A program made the position numbers and the translations under genes. A stretch of 64,000 bases of DNA, taken from Acidobacteriota bacterium. Lineage in GTDB: Bacteria; Acidobacteriota; Terriglobia; Terriglobales; Acidobacteriaceae. The notes under the pieces are model-generated. The model was not told the DNA's origin. It did no database searches and saw nothing but the letters and a program-made list of their open reading frames with translations. Location: assembly GCA_021780315.1 (NCBI GenBank), contig JAJXYY010000033.1, positions 345,497 through 409,496 on the forward strand, in the 5' to 3' direction. Below are positions 54,029 through 62,251 of this stretch, piece after piece; positions within the stretch are counted from its first letter, which is position 1; every line of letters begins with the position of its first letter.

Positions 54029-55282
54029 ATGATCCGCAAAACCCGCCTCTTCACCCCCGGACCCACCCCACTGCTCCCCGCCGCCCAGTTCGCCATGGCA
54101 GCCGCCGACATTCATCACCGCACCGCTGAATTCCGCGCCATGTACACCCGCGTCCTCAGCCAGCTCAAAGACTTCTTCGGCACCAAAAACGACGTCCTCA
54201 TCCTCTCCAGCTCCGGCACCGGAGCCATGGAAGCCGCCGTCTCCAACCTCACCTCCCCCGGCGACCGCGTCCTCGTCCTCACCGCCGGAAAATTCGGCGA
54301 GCGCTGGTCCGGCATCGCCAAGGCCTTCGGCTGCGAGGTCGATGTCGTCTCCGCTCCCTACGGCCACACCTTCTCCATCGAGGAAGTCAAAGCCGCTCTC
54401 AAGCTCGAAACCCGCGCCATCTTCATGCAGGCTACCGAGACCAGCACCGGCGTCCGCCACTGCGTCCCCGCCGTGGCCAAGCTCATCAAAGACACCCACT
54501 CCGAAGCCCTCCTCGTCGTCGACGCCATCACCGGTCTCGGCACCACCCACCTCGACATGGACGCATGGGGTGTAGACGTCCTCATCGGCGGCTCCCAGAA
54601 GTCCTTCATGATTCCCCCCGGCCTCTCCTTCATCGCCCTCTCCGACAAGGCCTGGGACCGCATGGAAGCCAGCTACAACCCGCGCTACTACTTCGATCTC
54701 CGCAAAGAGCGCAAAAACGCCCGCAACGGTGAATCCGCCTACACCCCGGCCGTAGCCCTCATCGCCGCCCTCGGTGCGGCCCTCGACTACATCGCCGGTC
54801 AGGCCGCCACTACCGACAATCCCGCTGGCGATCTCGTCGCCGGTCGCAAAAAGCTCGTCGAAAACGCCGAAACCATCGCCGCCATGACCCGCGCCGCCGT
54901 CCAGGCTCTCGGCATGACCCTCTTCGCCCCCGACGCACCCTCCGCCGCTGCCACCGCCGTCCTGCCGCCCGTCGGCATCGACTCCGGCGTCATCGTCAAG
55001 GAGCTCAAAGCCCGCTTCGCCGCAGTCATCACCAACGGACAAGGCGAGATGAAGGGTCAGATCTTCCGCATCGCCCACCTCGGCTTCTTCGACTTCATGG
55101 ACACCATCGCCTTCATCGGTGCCCTAGAACAGGTCGTCATGAAGTCCTTCCCCCAACCCGGAGTCCAGTTCGGCAGCGGCCTCATCGCCGCCCAGAAGGT
55201 CTACGCCGAGCGCTCCGCCACCGCCGCCGCCGACAACCAATGCCTCTGCGGCCGCACTCAAGCCTGCTGCTCCCTCAAATAA
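54029..55282 (+). CDS. Class V aminotransferase, AGXT-like
   Basis: 417 residues. FTPGPTPLLPAAQFAMA and HRTAEFRAMYTRVLSQLKDFFGT open a fold-type I PLP domain. The Lys-containing segment is GGSQKSFMIPPGLSFIALS, and VVDAITGLGTTHLDMDAWG precedes it. The sequence resembles alanine-glyoxylate or serine-pyruvate aminotransferases and phosphoserine aminotransferase relatives. The C-terminal 20 residues have four Cys (CLCGRTQACC), which may be a metal site. serA lies 4.8 kb away, so a shared serine role is possible but not shown. Confidence 0.9.
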   Translation: MIRKTRLFTPGPTPLLPAAQFAMAAADIHHRTAEFRAMYTRVLSQLKDFFGTKNDVLILSSSGTGAMEAAVSNLTSPGDRVLVLTAGKFGERWSGIAKAFGCEVDVVSAPYGHTFSIEEVKAALKLETRAIFMQATETSTGVRHCVPAVAKLIKDTHSEALLVVDAITGLGTTHLDMDAWGVDVLIGGSQKSFMIPPGLSFIALSDKAWDRMEASYNPRYYFDLRKERKNARNGESAYTPAVALIAALGAALDYIAGQAATTDNPAGDLVAGRKKLVENAETIAAMTRAAVQALGMTLFAPDAPSAAATAVLPPVGIDSGVIVKELKARFAAVITNGQGEMKGQIFRIAHLGFFDFMDTIAFIGALEQVVMKSFPQPGVQFGSGLIAAQKVYAERSATAAADNQCLCGRTQACCSLK

Positions 55283-55298
55283 CCCACCATCCCCGAAT

Positions 55299-55335
55299 AC
55301 CTGACCGTTTACAGTCTCACCGGAGACGGTCAGGT
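55299..55335 (+). terminator. Hairpin after aminotransferase gene
   Basis: ACCTGACCGT at 55299-55308 is perfectly complementary to ACGGTCAGGT at 55326-55335 with a 17-base loop. It starts 17 bp after the stop codon and no T-run follows. Confidence 0.55.
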
Positions 55336-55368
55336 ACTCAACGACTCCTGCCGCATCTCCAAAATCTT

Positions 55369-55550
55369 GGGTGCCCCATGTCTCGCCCTTGAGACATGGG
55401 AATGTAAAACGCCAAACACCCATCTCCCCTGAACTTTCCGCGCCCAGCGTCCAAGTACACCCAGCTTCTAGGTACGCTAACCCTTCAGGCTTGGCTCTCT
55501 CAACCCCACCAAAACGCGGGCTTTAACCCCTGGGGTATGCTCTCCTGTCC
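55369..55550. repeat. A-type element followed by E-type element
   Basis: A-type unit at 55369-55413 (GGGTGCCCCATGTCTC, GAGACATGGG, tail ATGTAAAACGCC). It is followed at 55441-55550 by an E-type region with a TTCAGGCTTGGCTCTC segment and CCCCTGGGG. The same A-E pair occurs at 57389-57575. The gene-free interval is 55283-55625. Confidence 0.8.
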
Positions 55551-55625
55551 AATCCAAAACCCCAGCATCCCCCGTCTCGATTCCGAGATGTGGCATCATG
55601 GTTCAACCTCCACATACGAGCCCCC

Positions 55626-56012
55626 ATGCGCCGCTCCGCCCAGGTCACCGCTCCCCTTCTCGCCGCCGCCGCCCTCGCCTTCACCACCGGCTGCCAGAAA
55701 CCCCAGATGCAACGCTGCGTCGATGAGTCCAACCACGTCGTCGACGACAGTCTCTGCGCCAACCAGCCGCAAACCCAGCAACAACGCCCCGACGGCCACG
55801 GCGGCTTCATCCCCATCATCCTCCCCTACCGCTACTACTACGGCGGATGGGGCGGCTACGGCCTCGGCTCCATCGTCGGCGGCGGAGCCTACGATCCCGC
55901 CTTCGGCCGCAGCTACGCCAACCGCTCCGGCATCACCACCCGCGGAGGCTTCGGCAGCTCTTTCTCCGAGGGCGGCAGCCACGCCACCGCCGGCGAAGGT
56001 GCGGGAGAATAG
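55626..56012 (+). CDS. YgiB-like (DUF1190/UPF0441) lipoprotein
   Basis: 128 residues. The N-terminus is a lipoprotein signal with lipobox FTTGC (Cys at about 23). The mature start QRCVDESNHVVDDSLCANQ and the C-terminal SGITTRGGFGSSFSEGGS match DUF1190, the E. coli YgiB family. The middle is Gly/Tyr-rich. It is followed 14 bp later by a YgiC-like gene, the same pairing as E. coli ygiB-ygiC, which supports the assignment. An ATG at 55590 is also open. Confidence 0.85.
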   Translation: MRRSAQVTAPLLAAAALAFTTGCQKPQMQRCVDESNHVVDDSLCANQPQTQQQRPDGHGGFIPIILPYRYYYGGWGGYGLGSIVGGGAYDPAFGRSYANRSGITTRGGFGSSFSEGGSHATAGEGAGE

Positions 56013-56026
56013 CAGCAGGAGATTCC

Positions 56027-57196
56027 ATGCAGCGCATCAACCTCACACCCCGCACTAACTGGCAGCAAATCGTCGAACAGCAGGGCCTCACCTTCCACAC
56101 TCTCGATAACGGCCTCCCCTACTGGGACGAGTCCGCCGCCTACCTCTTCTCCGCAGCCGAAATCGACACCCTCGAAGCCGCCGCCAACCAGCTCCAGACC
56201 ATGTGCCTCGCCGCCGCCCAGCACATCATCGACAACCAACGCTACGCCGAACTCGACATCCCCGCCCAAGCCATCCCCGCCATCGAGTGGGCCTGGAACA
56301 ACGAGCCTCCCGCCCTCTACGGACGCTTCGACCTCGCCTGGGCCGGCGCCGCCAGCGGCCACGCCCCCAAGCTCCTCGAATACAACGCCGACACCCCCAC
56401 CTCCCTCCTCGAAGCCGCCGTCATCCAGTGGAGCTGGCTCCAGGATGTCTCCCCAGCCCTCAAGGCCGCTTCGCACTTAGTAGATCCAGACCAGTTCAAC
56501 TCCATCCACGAACGCCTCATCGCCAAGTGGAAGGACATCGATCCCTACCTCACCAAGCCCGTCTACTTCGCCGCCCTCGACAACCCCGAAGACCAGCTCA
56601 CCATCGCCTACCTCCGCGACACCGCCCAGCAGGCCGGCCTCGAAACCATCCCCATGTTCATGCACGAGATCGGCTGGAACGACCAGCAACACGCCTTCCT
56701 CGATCCCAACGAAGACCCCATGTTCTCCATCTTCAAGCTCTACCCCTGGGAGGCCATGCTCCAGGAAGAGTTCGGCGTCCACGCCATCGACACCTACCAA
56801 TCCACCCGCTGGATCGAGCCCATCTGGAAGATGCTCCTCTCCAACAAAGGCATCCTCCCCATCCTCTGGCAGCTCTACCCCAACCACGAACTCCTCCTCG
56901 AAGCTCACTTCGACGGCCCCCACGCCATGCGCAGCTACGTCCGCAAACCCCTCATGTCCCGCGAAGGCGCCAACATCACTCTGGTCCGCGACAACGCCAC
57001 CATCACCTCCACCCCCGGCCCCTACAACGGTCCGCAAATCTATCAGGCACTCGCACCCGAAGCCACCTTCGACCAGCGCCACCCCGTCCTCGGCCTCTGG
57101 ATGATCGACCAGGACTGCGCCGGCATGGGCATCCGCGAGTCCAACACCCCCATCACCGACAACCGCAGCTCCTTCATTCCCCACTTCTTCCAATAA
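56027..57196 (+). CDS. Glutathionylspermidine synthase-family ATP-grasp protein (YgiC-like)
   Basis: 389 residues. RTNWQQIVEQQGLTFHT and YWDESAAYLFSAAEID open the family's fold, LLEYNADTPTSLLEAAVIQW is highly diagnostic, and the ATP-grasp core shows KPVYFAALDNPED, EPIWKMLLSNKGILPILW and RKPLMSREGANI. E. coli YgiC and YjfC are members with peptide-ligase-like chemistry and unknown substrate; there is no amidase domain. CAGGAG lies about 8 bases before ATG 56027. It is co-transcribed with the upstream lipoprotein gene. Confidence 0.92.
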   Translation: MQRINLTPRTNWQQIVEQQGLTFHTLDNGLPYWDESAAYLFSAAEIDTLEAAANQLQTMCLAAAQHIIDNQRYAELDIPAQAIPAIEWAWNNEPPALYGRFDLAWAGAASGHAPKLLEYNADTPTSLLEAAVIQWSWLQDVSPALKAASHLVDPDQFNSIHERLIAKWKDIDPYLTKPVYFAALDNPEDQLTIAYLRDTAQQAGLETIPMFMHEIGWNDQQHAFLDPNEDPMFSIFKLYPWEAMLQEEFGVHAIDTYQSTRWIEPIWKMLLSNKGILPILWQLYPNHELLLEAHFDGPHAMRSYVRKPLMSREGANITLVRDNATITSTPGPYNGPQIYQALAPEATFDQRHPVLGLWMIDQDCAGMGIRESNTPITDNRSSFIPHFFQ

Positions 57197-57213
57197 CCAG
57201 AAGCATCCGCCCG

Positions 57214-57575
57214 TCGCCCTTGCACGTGCTTGTTTTTAGTTGTCATCCTTCGCGCAGCGGAGGACCCGCTGTTGCCCTTGCCGTTGCCTGTCCTTCAGAC
57301 CGGGTGCCCCATCTTCACCGCAGCTTCATCGCGGTTAAGGTGGGCATTCGCAAAGCGAACCGCACTCCTTTCCCCACCACAAAATCCCGGGTGCCCCATG
57401 TCTTGCCCTTGAGACATGGGAATGTAAATGGCCAGAATCCCCATCTGCGCTGCACCTTCCCACCCACCGTCCAGCTACACCCACCGTCCAGCTACACCAA
57501 GCCTTCAGGCTTGCTCTCTCAACCCCACCACCACTTCGCACTCCAGCCCCTGGGGCATGCCATCCTGCCCCCAGA
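57214..57575. repeat. REP-like cluster: D, B, A and E elements
   Basis: D-type unit at 57214-57288 (TTTTTAGTTGTCATCCTTCGC, GCGGAGGACC), B-type at 57302-57368, A-type at 57389-57433 and E-type at about 57465-57575 (CAAGCCTTCAGGCTTG hairpin, then CCCCTGGGG). The A-E composite repeats 55369-55550. No gene lies in 57197-57631. Confidence 0.85.
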
Positions 57576-57631
57576 CGCTCCGCCCATATCCCAGCATCAT
57601 CACGATGGGGTGCATATTCGCACCCCATCCA

Positions 57632-57835
57632 CTACACCGCCTTGCGTTGGAACGTAGTCTTCTTCGTTCCCGCAAATGAGTCCTTCGCCTTCACCGAAGC
57701 CGTCGAAGCCCCCGGAGCCACCTTCGCTCCGCTCTTCATACGCTCCGCCTTCTCACGCGCAGCCTGTAACTTCTGCGCCTTCGGACCAAGTCCGCCTACC
57801 TTGATGCTGCCTGCTTTAGGAATAAAATCGCTCAT
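57632..57835 (-). CDS. Small basic hypothetical protein
   Basis: 67 residues, Lys/Ala-rich, with KAGSIKVGGLGPKAQKLQAAREKAERMKSG and a tail FAGTKKTTFQRKAV. No transmembrane segment and no domain I recognise. Its codon use and intact frame support expression; the charge suggests nucleic-acid or surface binding, but this is speculation. It lies between a repeat cluster and the tandem membrane-anchored paralogues. Confidence 0.6.
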   Translation of the reverse strand: MSDFIPKAGSIKVGGLGPKAQKLQAAREKAERMKSGAKVAPGASTASVKAKDSFAGTKKTTFQRKAV

Positions 57836-58008
57836 ATTTAAATCCTCTCACGCCCTGTCAAATTCTGCCCTTTCCTTACGCCATGCCCAACCCAATCCTG
57901 ATACTCTGTTGGCTCCACCCACAACCACTTCATGTTCATCGTGTGCCAGCTACCACATCGTGTAGTTGAGTTATGGACTGCATCCCACACCCTCCCTCCG
58001 GAGCCTCA

Positions 58009-58833
58009 ATGCTAGATGTACACCCGCCCCACCAAGCCGCCCACTCCTGGAAAGACTTCCTCATCCACATTGCCACCATCGTCGTCGGCCTGCTGATCGC
58101 CATCGGCCTCGAGCAGACGGTCGAATACTTCCATCACCGCCATCAACTCCACCAACTACACGAAGACCTGCACGCCGAGACGCTGCGCAACCTGCACCTC
58201 GCGCTGGCCAACGTCGATGACTGCGAGTCGCGCCGGGATATCGGAAGGGGCGTCTATCAGGAGGTCATCGTGGCCAACCGCGACCACCGTGCGCCCGTCC
58301 TGAACACCAACCTCGGCCGCTCCAGCTACATGAAGCCCGCCTCTGCCGTATGGACCGTGGCACAACAGAGTGGAACCCTCGGCCTGCTGCCGCGTGAGGA
58401 GGCACAACGCTACGTGCGGGTGTACAGCCTCGTCGACCAGGTCAACGCCGTCCTGGTGCTGCAGAATGCCGCCTTCATCAAGCTGCGCGAGGCACTCGAG
58501 CCGGGCCGAACCGTTCTCACCCCGGAGCAGCTCAAGCTGGGTCCCGTCAACGAGTACAGCGCTGCCTGGGCGGCACTGGATTCGGAGGACTTTCGCGAAG
58601 CTCGCAACGCGCTCGCACAGATGAACGAGGCGGAGGCATACGGCGCAGACAGAAATGTCTTCCTCTATGGCATTGAGTGGTCTGTCCTCCACGGCTCGCA
58701 TTCCGATGAAGAGAACTTCCGCATTCTCTTCGACGCCGTGGCGATCTACAGGAAGAGTGGCAAGGCAGCACTGCTCGCCAAGTACCCCCTGCCCAAGGAC
58801 GACAACACCACCCTCACCGCCCCGGAACAGTAG
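58009..58833 (+). CDS. Membrane-anchored protein, paralogue 1
   Basis: 274 residues from ATG 58009. The N-terminal ~45 residues (MLDVHPPHQAAHSWKDFLIH, then IATIVVGLLIAIGLEQTVEY) hold one transmembrane helix and are nearly identical to the next gene. The C-terminal ~225 residues, predicted extracytoplasmic, are mostly helical with RSSYMKPASAVWTVAQQSGTLGLLP and a coiled-coil-like REARNALAQMNEAEAY, and differ strongly from the paralogue. The central part of this gene is richer in G on the + strand than any neighbour. ATG 58009 matches the paralogue's start. Confidence 0.82.
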   Translation: MLDVHPPHQAAHSWKDFLIHIATIVVGLLIAIGLEQTVEYFHHRHQLHQLHEDLHAETLRNLHLALANVDDCESRRDIGRGVYQEVIVANRDHRAPVLNTNLGRSSYMKPASAVWTVAQQSGTLGLLPREEAQRYVRVYSLVDQVNAVLVLQNAAFIKLREALEPGRTVLTPEQLKLGPVNEYSAAWAALDSEDFREARNALAQMNEAEAYGADRNVFLYGIEWSVLHGSHSDEENFRILFDAVAIYRKSGKAALLAKYPLPKDDNTTLTAPEQ

Positions 58834-58878
58834 CCCGGTCACATACTCTAGAAACTCTTTAACGGAGCGCAAACACCC

Positions 58879-59517
58879 ATGCTCGATGTACACCCGCCCC
58901 ACCAGCCCGCCCACACCTGGAAAGACTTCTTCATCCATATCGCCACCATCGTCATCGGCCTCCTCATCGCCATCGGCCTCGAGCAGACCGTAGAGCACTT
59001 CCATCACCGCGAGCAGGCACACCAACTCGAAGAGTCCCTCAACCGCGAGATCGACAAGAACCTGGCCATCCTGCGCGACGACACCGCCGTCATGGAGCAC
59101 ATCCAGCAGATAGAGGAGCAAAACAAGACCGCGCTCGAAACCACCCGCGCCAGCCACGGCAAGATTCCCTTCACCTATATCGACTTCGACCCCACCCCCG
59201 CCTGGCTCGCCCCCACCAACGCCGTCTGGGCTTCGGCACGCGATAACGGCACACTCAGCCTCCTGCCGCCCGCACGCGCCAGCTACCTATCCCGCATCGA
59301 CTTCAGCAACACCACCACCATCGACGTCTCCCACCAGGTCTTCGACGCGCGTTATCGCGTCCTCGCACTCGTGCATCTGCACCGCAGCCTCGCCCAACTC
59401 AGCCCGGCCGAGCAGGACGCACTGCTACTCGCCATCAGCAACTACCAACAGACCGCCAACCATGCCCGCTCCGTCATGGCCAAAGGCCAGATCACCCTGC
59501 ACCTCAACGACCACTAA
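58879..59517 (+). CDS. Membrane-anchored protein, paralogue 2
   Basis: 212 residues. MLDVHPPHQPAHTWKDFFIH and IATIVIGLLIAIGLEQTVEH match paralogue 1 over the first ~45 residues. The rest shows only loose similarity: TNAVWASARDNGTLSLLPPARASYLSRID parallels SAVWTVAQQSGTLGLLPREEAQRYVRV. It is likely helical outside the membrane and has several Glu/Gln-rich coiled-coil-like stretches. It begins 45 bp after paralogue 1 and probably shares its transcript. Role unknown; the constant anchor with a variable sensor-like part suggests partner or ligand diversification. Confidence 0.85.
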   Translation: MLDVHPPHQPAHTWKDFFIHIATIVIGLLIAIGLEQTVEHFHHREQAHQLEESLNREIDKNLAILRDDTAVMEHIQQIEEQNKTALETTRASHGKIPFTYIDFDPTPAWLAPTNAVWASARDNGTLSLLPPARASYLSRIDFSNTTTIDVSHQVFDARYRVLALVHLHRSLAQLSPAEQDALLLAISNYQQTANHARSVMAKGQITLHLNDH

Positions 59518-59533
59518 CCCCACCCAATCATTC

Positions 59534-59555
59534 CACCTTTCGATTCCGAAAGGTG
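59534..59555 (+). terminator. Hairpin after paralogue 2
   Basis: CACCTTTCG at 59534-59542 is perfectly complementary to CGAAAGGTG at 59547-59555 with loop ATTC. Confidence 0.65.
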
Positions 59556-59837
59556 CAATCATCCCCCGGCACTCCAGACACCACCCGTTTTGACCACACC
59601 AATCCCTTGTCAAGCCCGCAAACCACCTAACTCCCTAAAAACAAACCACATCGCCCTGAACAATCAGTTAGCCCCCATCCACTAAAATAGAACCAGTAAG
59701 ACCAAGCCCCAGCCCACCCGCAGGCGGCTTGTCACCTAACACCCACGACAACCTCAAACCTAGCACCCCGACACTGCTAACTCCATACGCCTCAAGACTT
59801 TACAGCTAAACCGCTTACAATCAATACTTTACCACCC

Positions 59838-59899
59838 AAGTCCGAAGCTAAGCTAAATAGAATCAAGACTTTGCACAAAATACGGGGGAGGGGGGGAGG
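59838..59899 (+). repeat. G-tract element, copy 2
   Basis: CAAGTCC, then GACTTTGCAC and ACGGGGGAGGGGGGG in the same order and spacing class as 16141-16204. It lies about 175 bp before serA, in an otherwise gene-free stretch (59518-60072) whose other part shows only scattered AT-rich sequence. Confidence 0.7.
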
Positions 59900-60072
59900 T
59901 AGCGCACTCCACCACACCCAGCCTCCCCCTCGCTACTACCAACCAAACTCACCTTTCCGCCCTATCCCCAATCCCAAGTACACTAGAGACTCGCAGCTTC
60001 TTACGCTTTTCCCTGTCACAAACCGCCCCGTCGCGGTCACTTTGCTCAACTGCAGCAATCGGAAGAGGATCA

Positions 60073-61689
60073 ATGAAGATCGTTCTCGCAGAAAAAGTCT
60101 CCCCCGCCACCCTCGCAGTCTTCCAACAAGAGCCCGGCTGGAACGTAGTCACCCCCGACCAGATTAAAAACGGTCTCGCTGCCGAACTCGCCGACGCCGA
60201 CGCCCTCGTCGTCCGCTCCGCCGTTCAGGCCGACGCGAAACTCCTCGAAGCCGCCCCCAAACTCCGCGTCATCGGCCGCGCCGGCGTAGGCGTAGACAAC
60301 ATCGACACCGACGCCGCCACCCGCCACGGCATCGTCGTCATGAACACCCCCGGTGCCAACGCCGTAGCCGTCGCCGAACTCACCCTCGGCCTCATGATCT
60401 CCATGGCCCGCTCCATCCCCCGCGCCAACGCCACCATGCACGCCGGCAAATGGGACAAAAAAAACCTCCAGGGTCAGGAACTCCGCGGCAAAACCCTCGG
60501 CATCGTAGGCCTCGGACGCATCGGCCTCGAAGTCGCCCGCCGCGCCAAAGCCTTCGGCATGGACATCATCGGATACGACCCCTTCATCTCCCCCGTCATC
60601 GCCCGCGAGAATGAAGTCACCCTCGTCCCTATCGACGAGATATTCAAATCCTCCGACTACCTCACCCTCCACGTCGGCCTCACTACCCAGACCGAAGGCA
60701 TCATCAACGCAACCTCCCTCGCCATCATGAAGAAGGGCATCCGCATCATCAACTGCGCCCGTGGCGAACTCATCGTGGAGCAGGCCCTCGCCGACGCCAT
60801 CGCCTCCGGCCACGTCGCCGGTGCCGCCCTCGACGTCTTCCACCACGAACCCCTCAAGGAATCCCCCTTCCACAACCTCGACCACGTCCTCCTCTCCCCC
60901 CACATCGCCGGAGCCACCGACGAGGCCCAGGAAGCCATCGGCATCCAACTCGCTCACCAGGTCCGCGACTACCTCAAACTCGGCGTCGTCCAGAACGCCG
61001 TCAACCTCCCCTCCCTCTCCCACGAGGAGTACATCGAGGTCGCCCCCTACATCGAGATGGCCGAGCGCCTCGGCCACTTTCTCTCCCATGCCACCCCCGG
61101 TAATCTCGAAAACATCCAGATCACCTACAGCGGTCGCATCGCTGCCGGCAAAACCGACCTTATCCGCAACGCCGCCATCGCCGGCATCTTCGCCGATACC
61201 GATGCCGTCAACCGCATCAACGCCGCAGCCATCGCTCAGGAGCGAGGCATCCGTATCCAGGAAGATAAGAAGGAGTTCACCACCGGCGGTACCGGCTCCG
61301 TACTCAAGCTCACCCTCCACTCCTCCGAGGGCGACGCCTCCGCCTCCGCCACCGTCCTCCACGGCAACTCGCCCCGCCTGCTCACCTACGATGGAGTCGA
61401 TATCGAGGCTCCCCTCACCGGAACCCTCATCTCCATCCGCAACCACGACGTCCCCGGCGTCATCGGTCGCATCGGAACCATCCTCGGCGAGCACTCCGTC
61501 AACATCGCCAACTTCGCCCTCGGACGTTCCACCAGCCCCACCCGCTCCCAGCGCGTCCCCCAGGGTCAGGCCCTCGCCGTAGTCCAGATCGACGTACCCA
61601 ACGCCGCCACCGCCAACGCCGCCGTCGAGGCCCTCCGCAAGGTCAACGCCATCGCCAGCGTACGTCTCATCGAACTAGGCAAACTCTAA
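60073..61689 (+). CDS. serA: D-3-phosphoglycerate dehydrogenase, long form
   Basis: 538 residues. It oxidises 3-phosphoglycerate in the first step of serine synthesis. The NAD-binding Rossmann motif is LGIVGLGRIGLEVARRAKAFG. The active-site Arg is in NCARGELIVEQALADAI, and DVFHHEPLKESPFHNLDHVLLSPHIAGAT contains Glu and His. The C-terminal ~220 residues are the allosteric substrate-binding and ACT domains (ISIRNHDVPGVIGRIGTILGEHSVNIANFALGR), which usually mediate serine feedback. Length fits the ~530-residue form. GGAAGAGG precedes ATG 60073. Confidence 0.97.
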   Translation: MKIVLAEKVSPATLAVFQQEPGWNVVTPDQIKNGLAAELADADALVVRSAVQADAKLLEAAPKLRVIGRAGVGVDNIDTDAATRHGIVVMNTPGANAVAVAELTLGLMISMARSIPRANATMHAGKWDKKNLQGQELRGKTLGIVGLGRIGLEVARRAKAFGMDIIGYDPFISPVIARENEVTLVPIDEIFKSSDYLTLHVGLTTQTEGIINATSLAIMKKGIRIINCARGELIVEQALADAIASGHVAGAALDVFHHEPLKESPFHNLDHVLLSPHIAGATDEAQEAIGIQLAHQVRDYLKLGVVQNAVNLPSLSHEEYIEVAPYIEMAERLGHFLSHATPGNLENIQITYSGRIAAGKTDLIRNAAIAGIFADTDAVNRINAAAIAQERGIRIQEDKKEFTTGGTGSVLKLTLHSSEGDASASATVLHGNSPRLLTYDGVDIEAPLTGTLISIRNHDVPGVIGRIGTILGEHSVNIANFALGRSTSPTRSQRVPQGQALAVVQIDVPNAATANAAVEALRKVNAIASVRLIELGKL

Positions 61690-61698
61690 CCACCCAAC

Positions 61699-61738
61699 CC
61701 AGCCGGAGCAGGAAGCAGCATCCGTCCGCTCCGGCTGG
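61699..61738 (+). terminator. Hairpin terminator after serA
   Basis: CCAGCCGGAGC at 61699-61709 is perfectly complementary to GCTCCGGCTGG at 61728-61738, ten bases after the serA stop. Confidence 0.7.
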
Positions 61739-61791
61739 CATCCAAATAAATATTCAGTAGCAAAGCAATTCAGATCAAGAGAACACATCCC

Positions 61792-62112
61792 ATGCCCCTG
61801 TACGAATACAAATGCACCGCCTGCCACAAACACACGGAAAAGATCCAGAAGTTCTCCGACCCAGAGATCACCACCTGCCCTCACTGCGGCGGACACATTG
61901 AGCGTGTCCTCTCCGCCCCCGCCGTCTCCTTCAAAGGTGGCGGCTGGTACGCCGACGGCTACGGCAACGCAAAACCCAAGTCCTCCGGCGAATCCAGCAG
62001 TACCCCGGCCCTGGCAACCAGCAAGTCCACCACCGACACCGCAACCGCATCCACCCCCGCGCCAGCAGCACCCACGCCAGCGCCAGCCACTACCCCCTCC
62101 GATACGAAGTAG
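61792..62112 (+). CDS. FmdB-family zinc-ribbon protein
   Basis: 106 residues. The FmdB-type start MPLYEYKCTACHKHTEKIQKF gives the first Cys pair and ITTCPHCGGHIERVLSAPA the second; together they bind zinc. A Ser/Thr/Ala/Pro-rich low-complexity tail follows from about residue 60. Members are putative regulatory or scaffold proteins. A hairpin overlaps its stop codon and likely ends transcription. Confidence 0.93.
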   Translation: MPLYEYKCTACHKHTEKIQKFSDPEITTCPHCGGHIERVLSAPAVSFKGGGWYADGYGNAKPKSSGESSSTPALATSKSTTDTATASTPAPAAPTPAPATTPSDTK

Positions 62113-62131
62113 CCGCTCTCAGGCTACTTCG
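62105..62131 (+). terminator. Hairpin overlapping fmdB-like stop codon
   Basis: CGAAGTAGCC at 62105-62114 is perfectly complementary to GGCTACTTCG at 62122-62131. The TAG stop lies in the stem. Confidence 0.65.
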
Positions 62132-62251
62132 CAACATACCCAACTTCCACTATCCTCTCTCTAACCCCGGCAGTCCCTGTCGCACTGCTCCGAAGGCCCG
62201 ACGGCTGAACTCCTTCCGTCCATCCACAATCCCTGCCCCCGGAGACACGCA

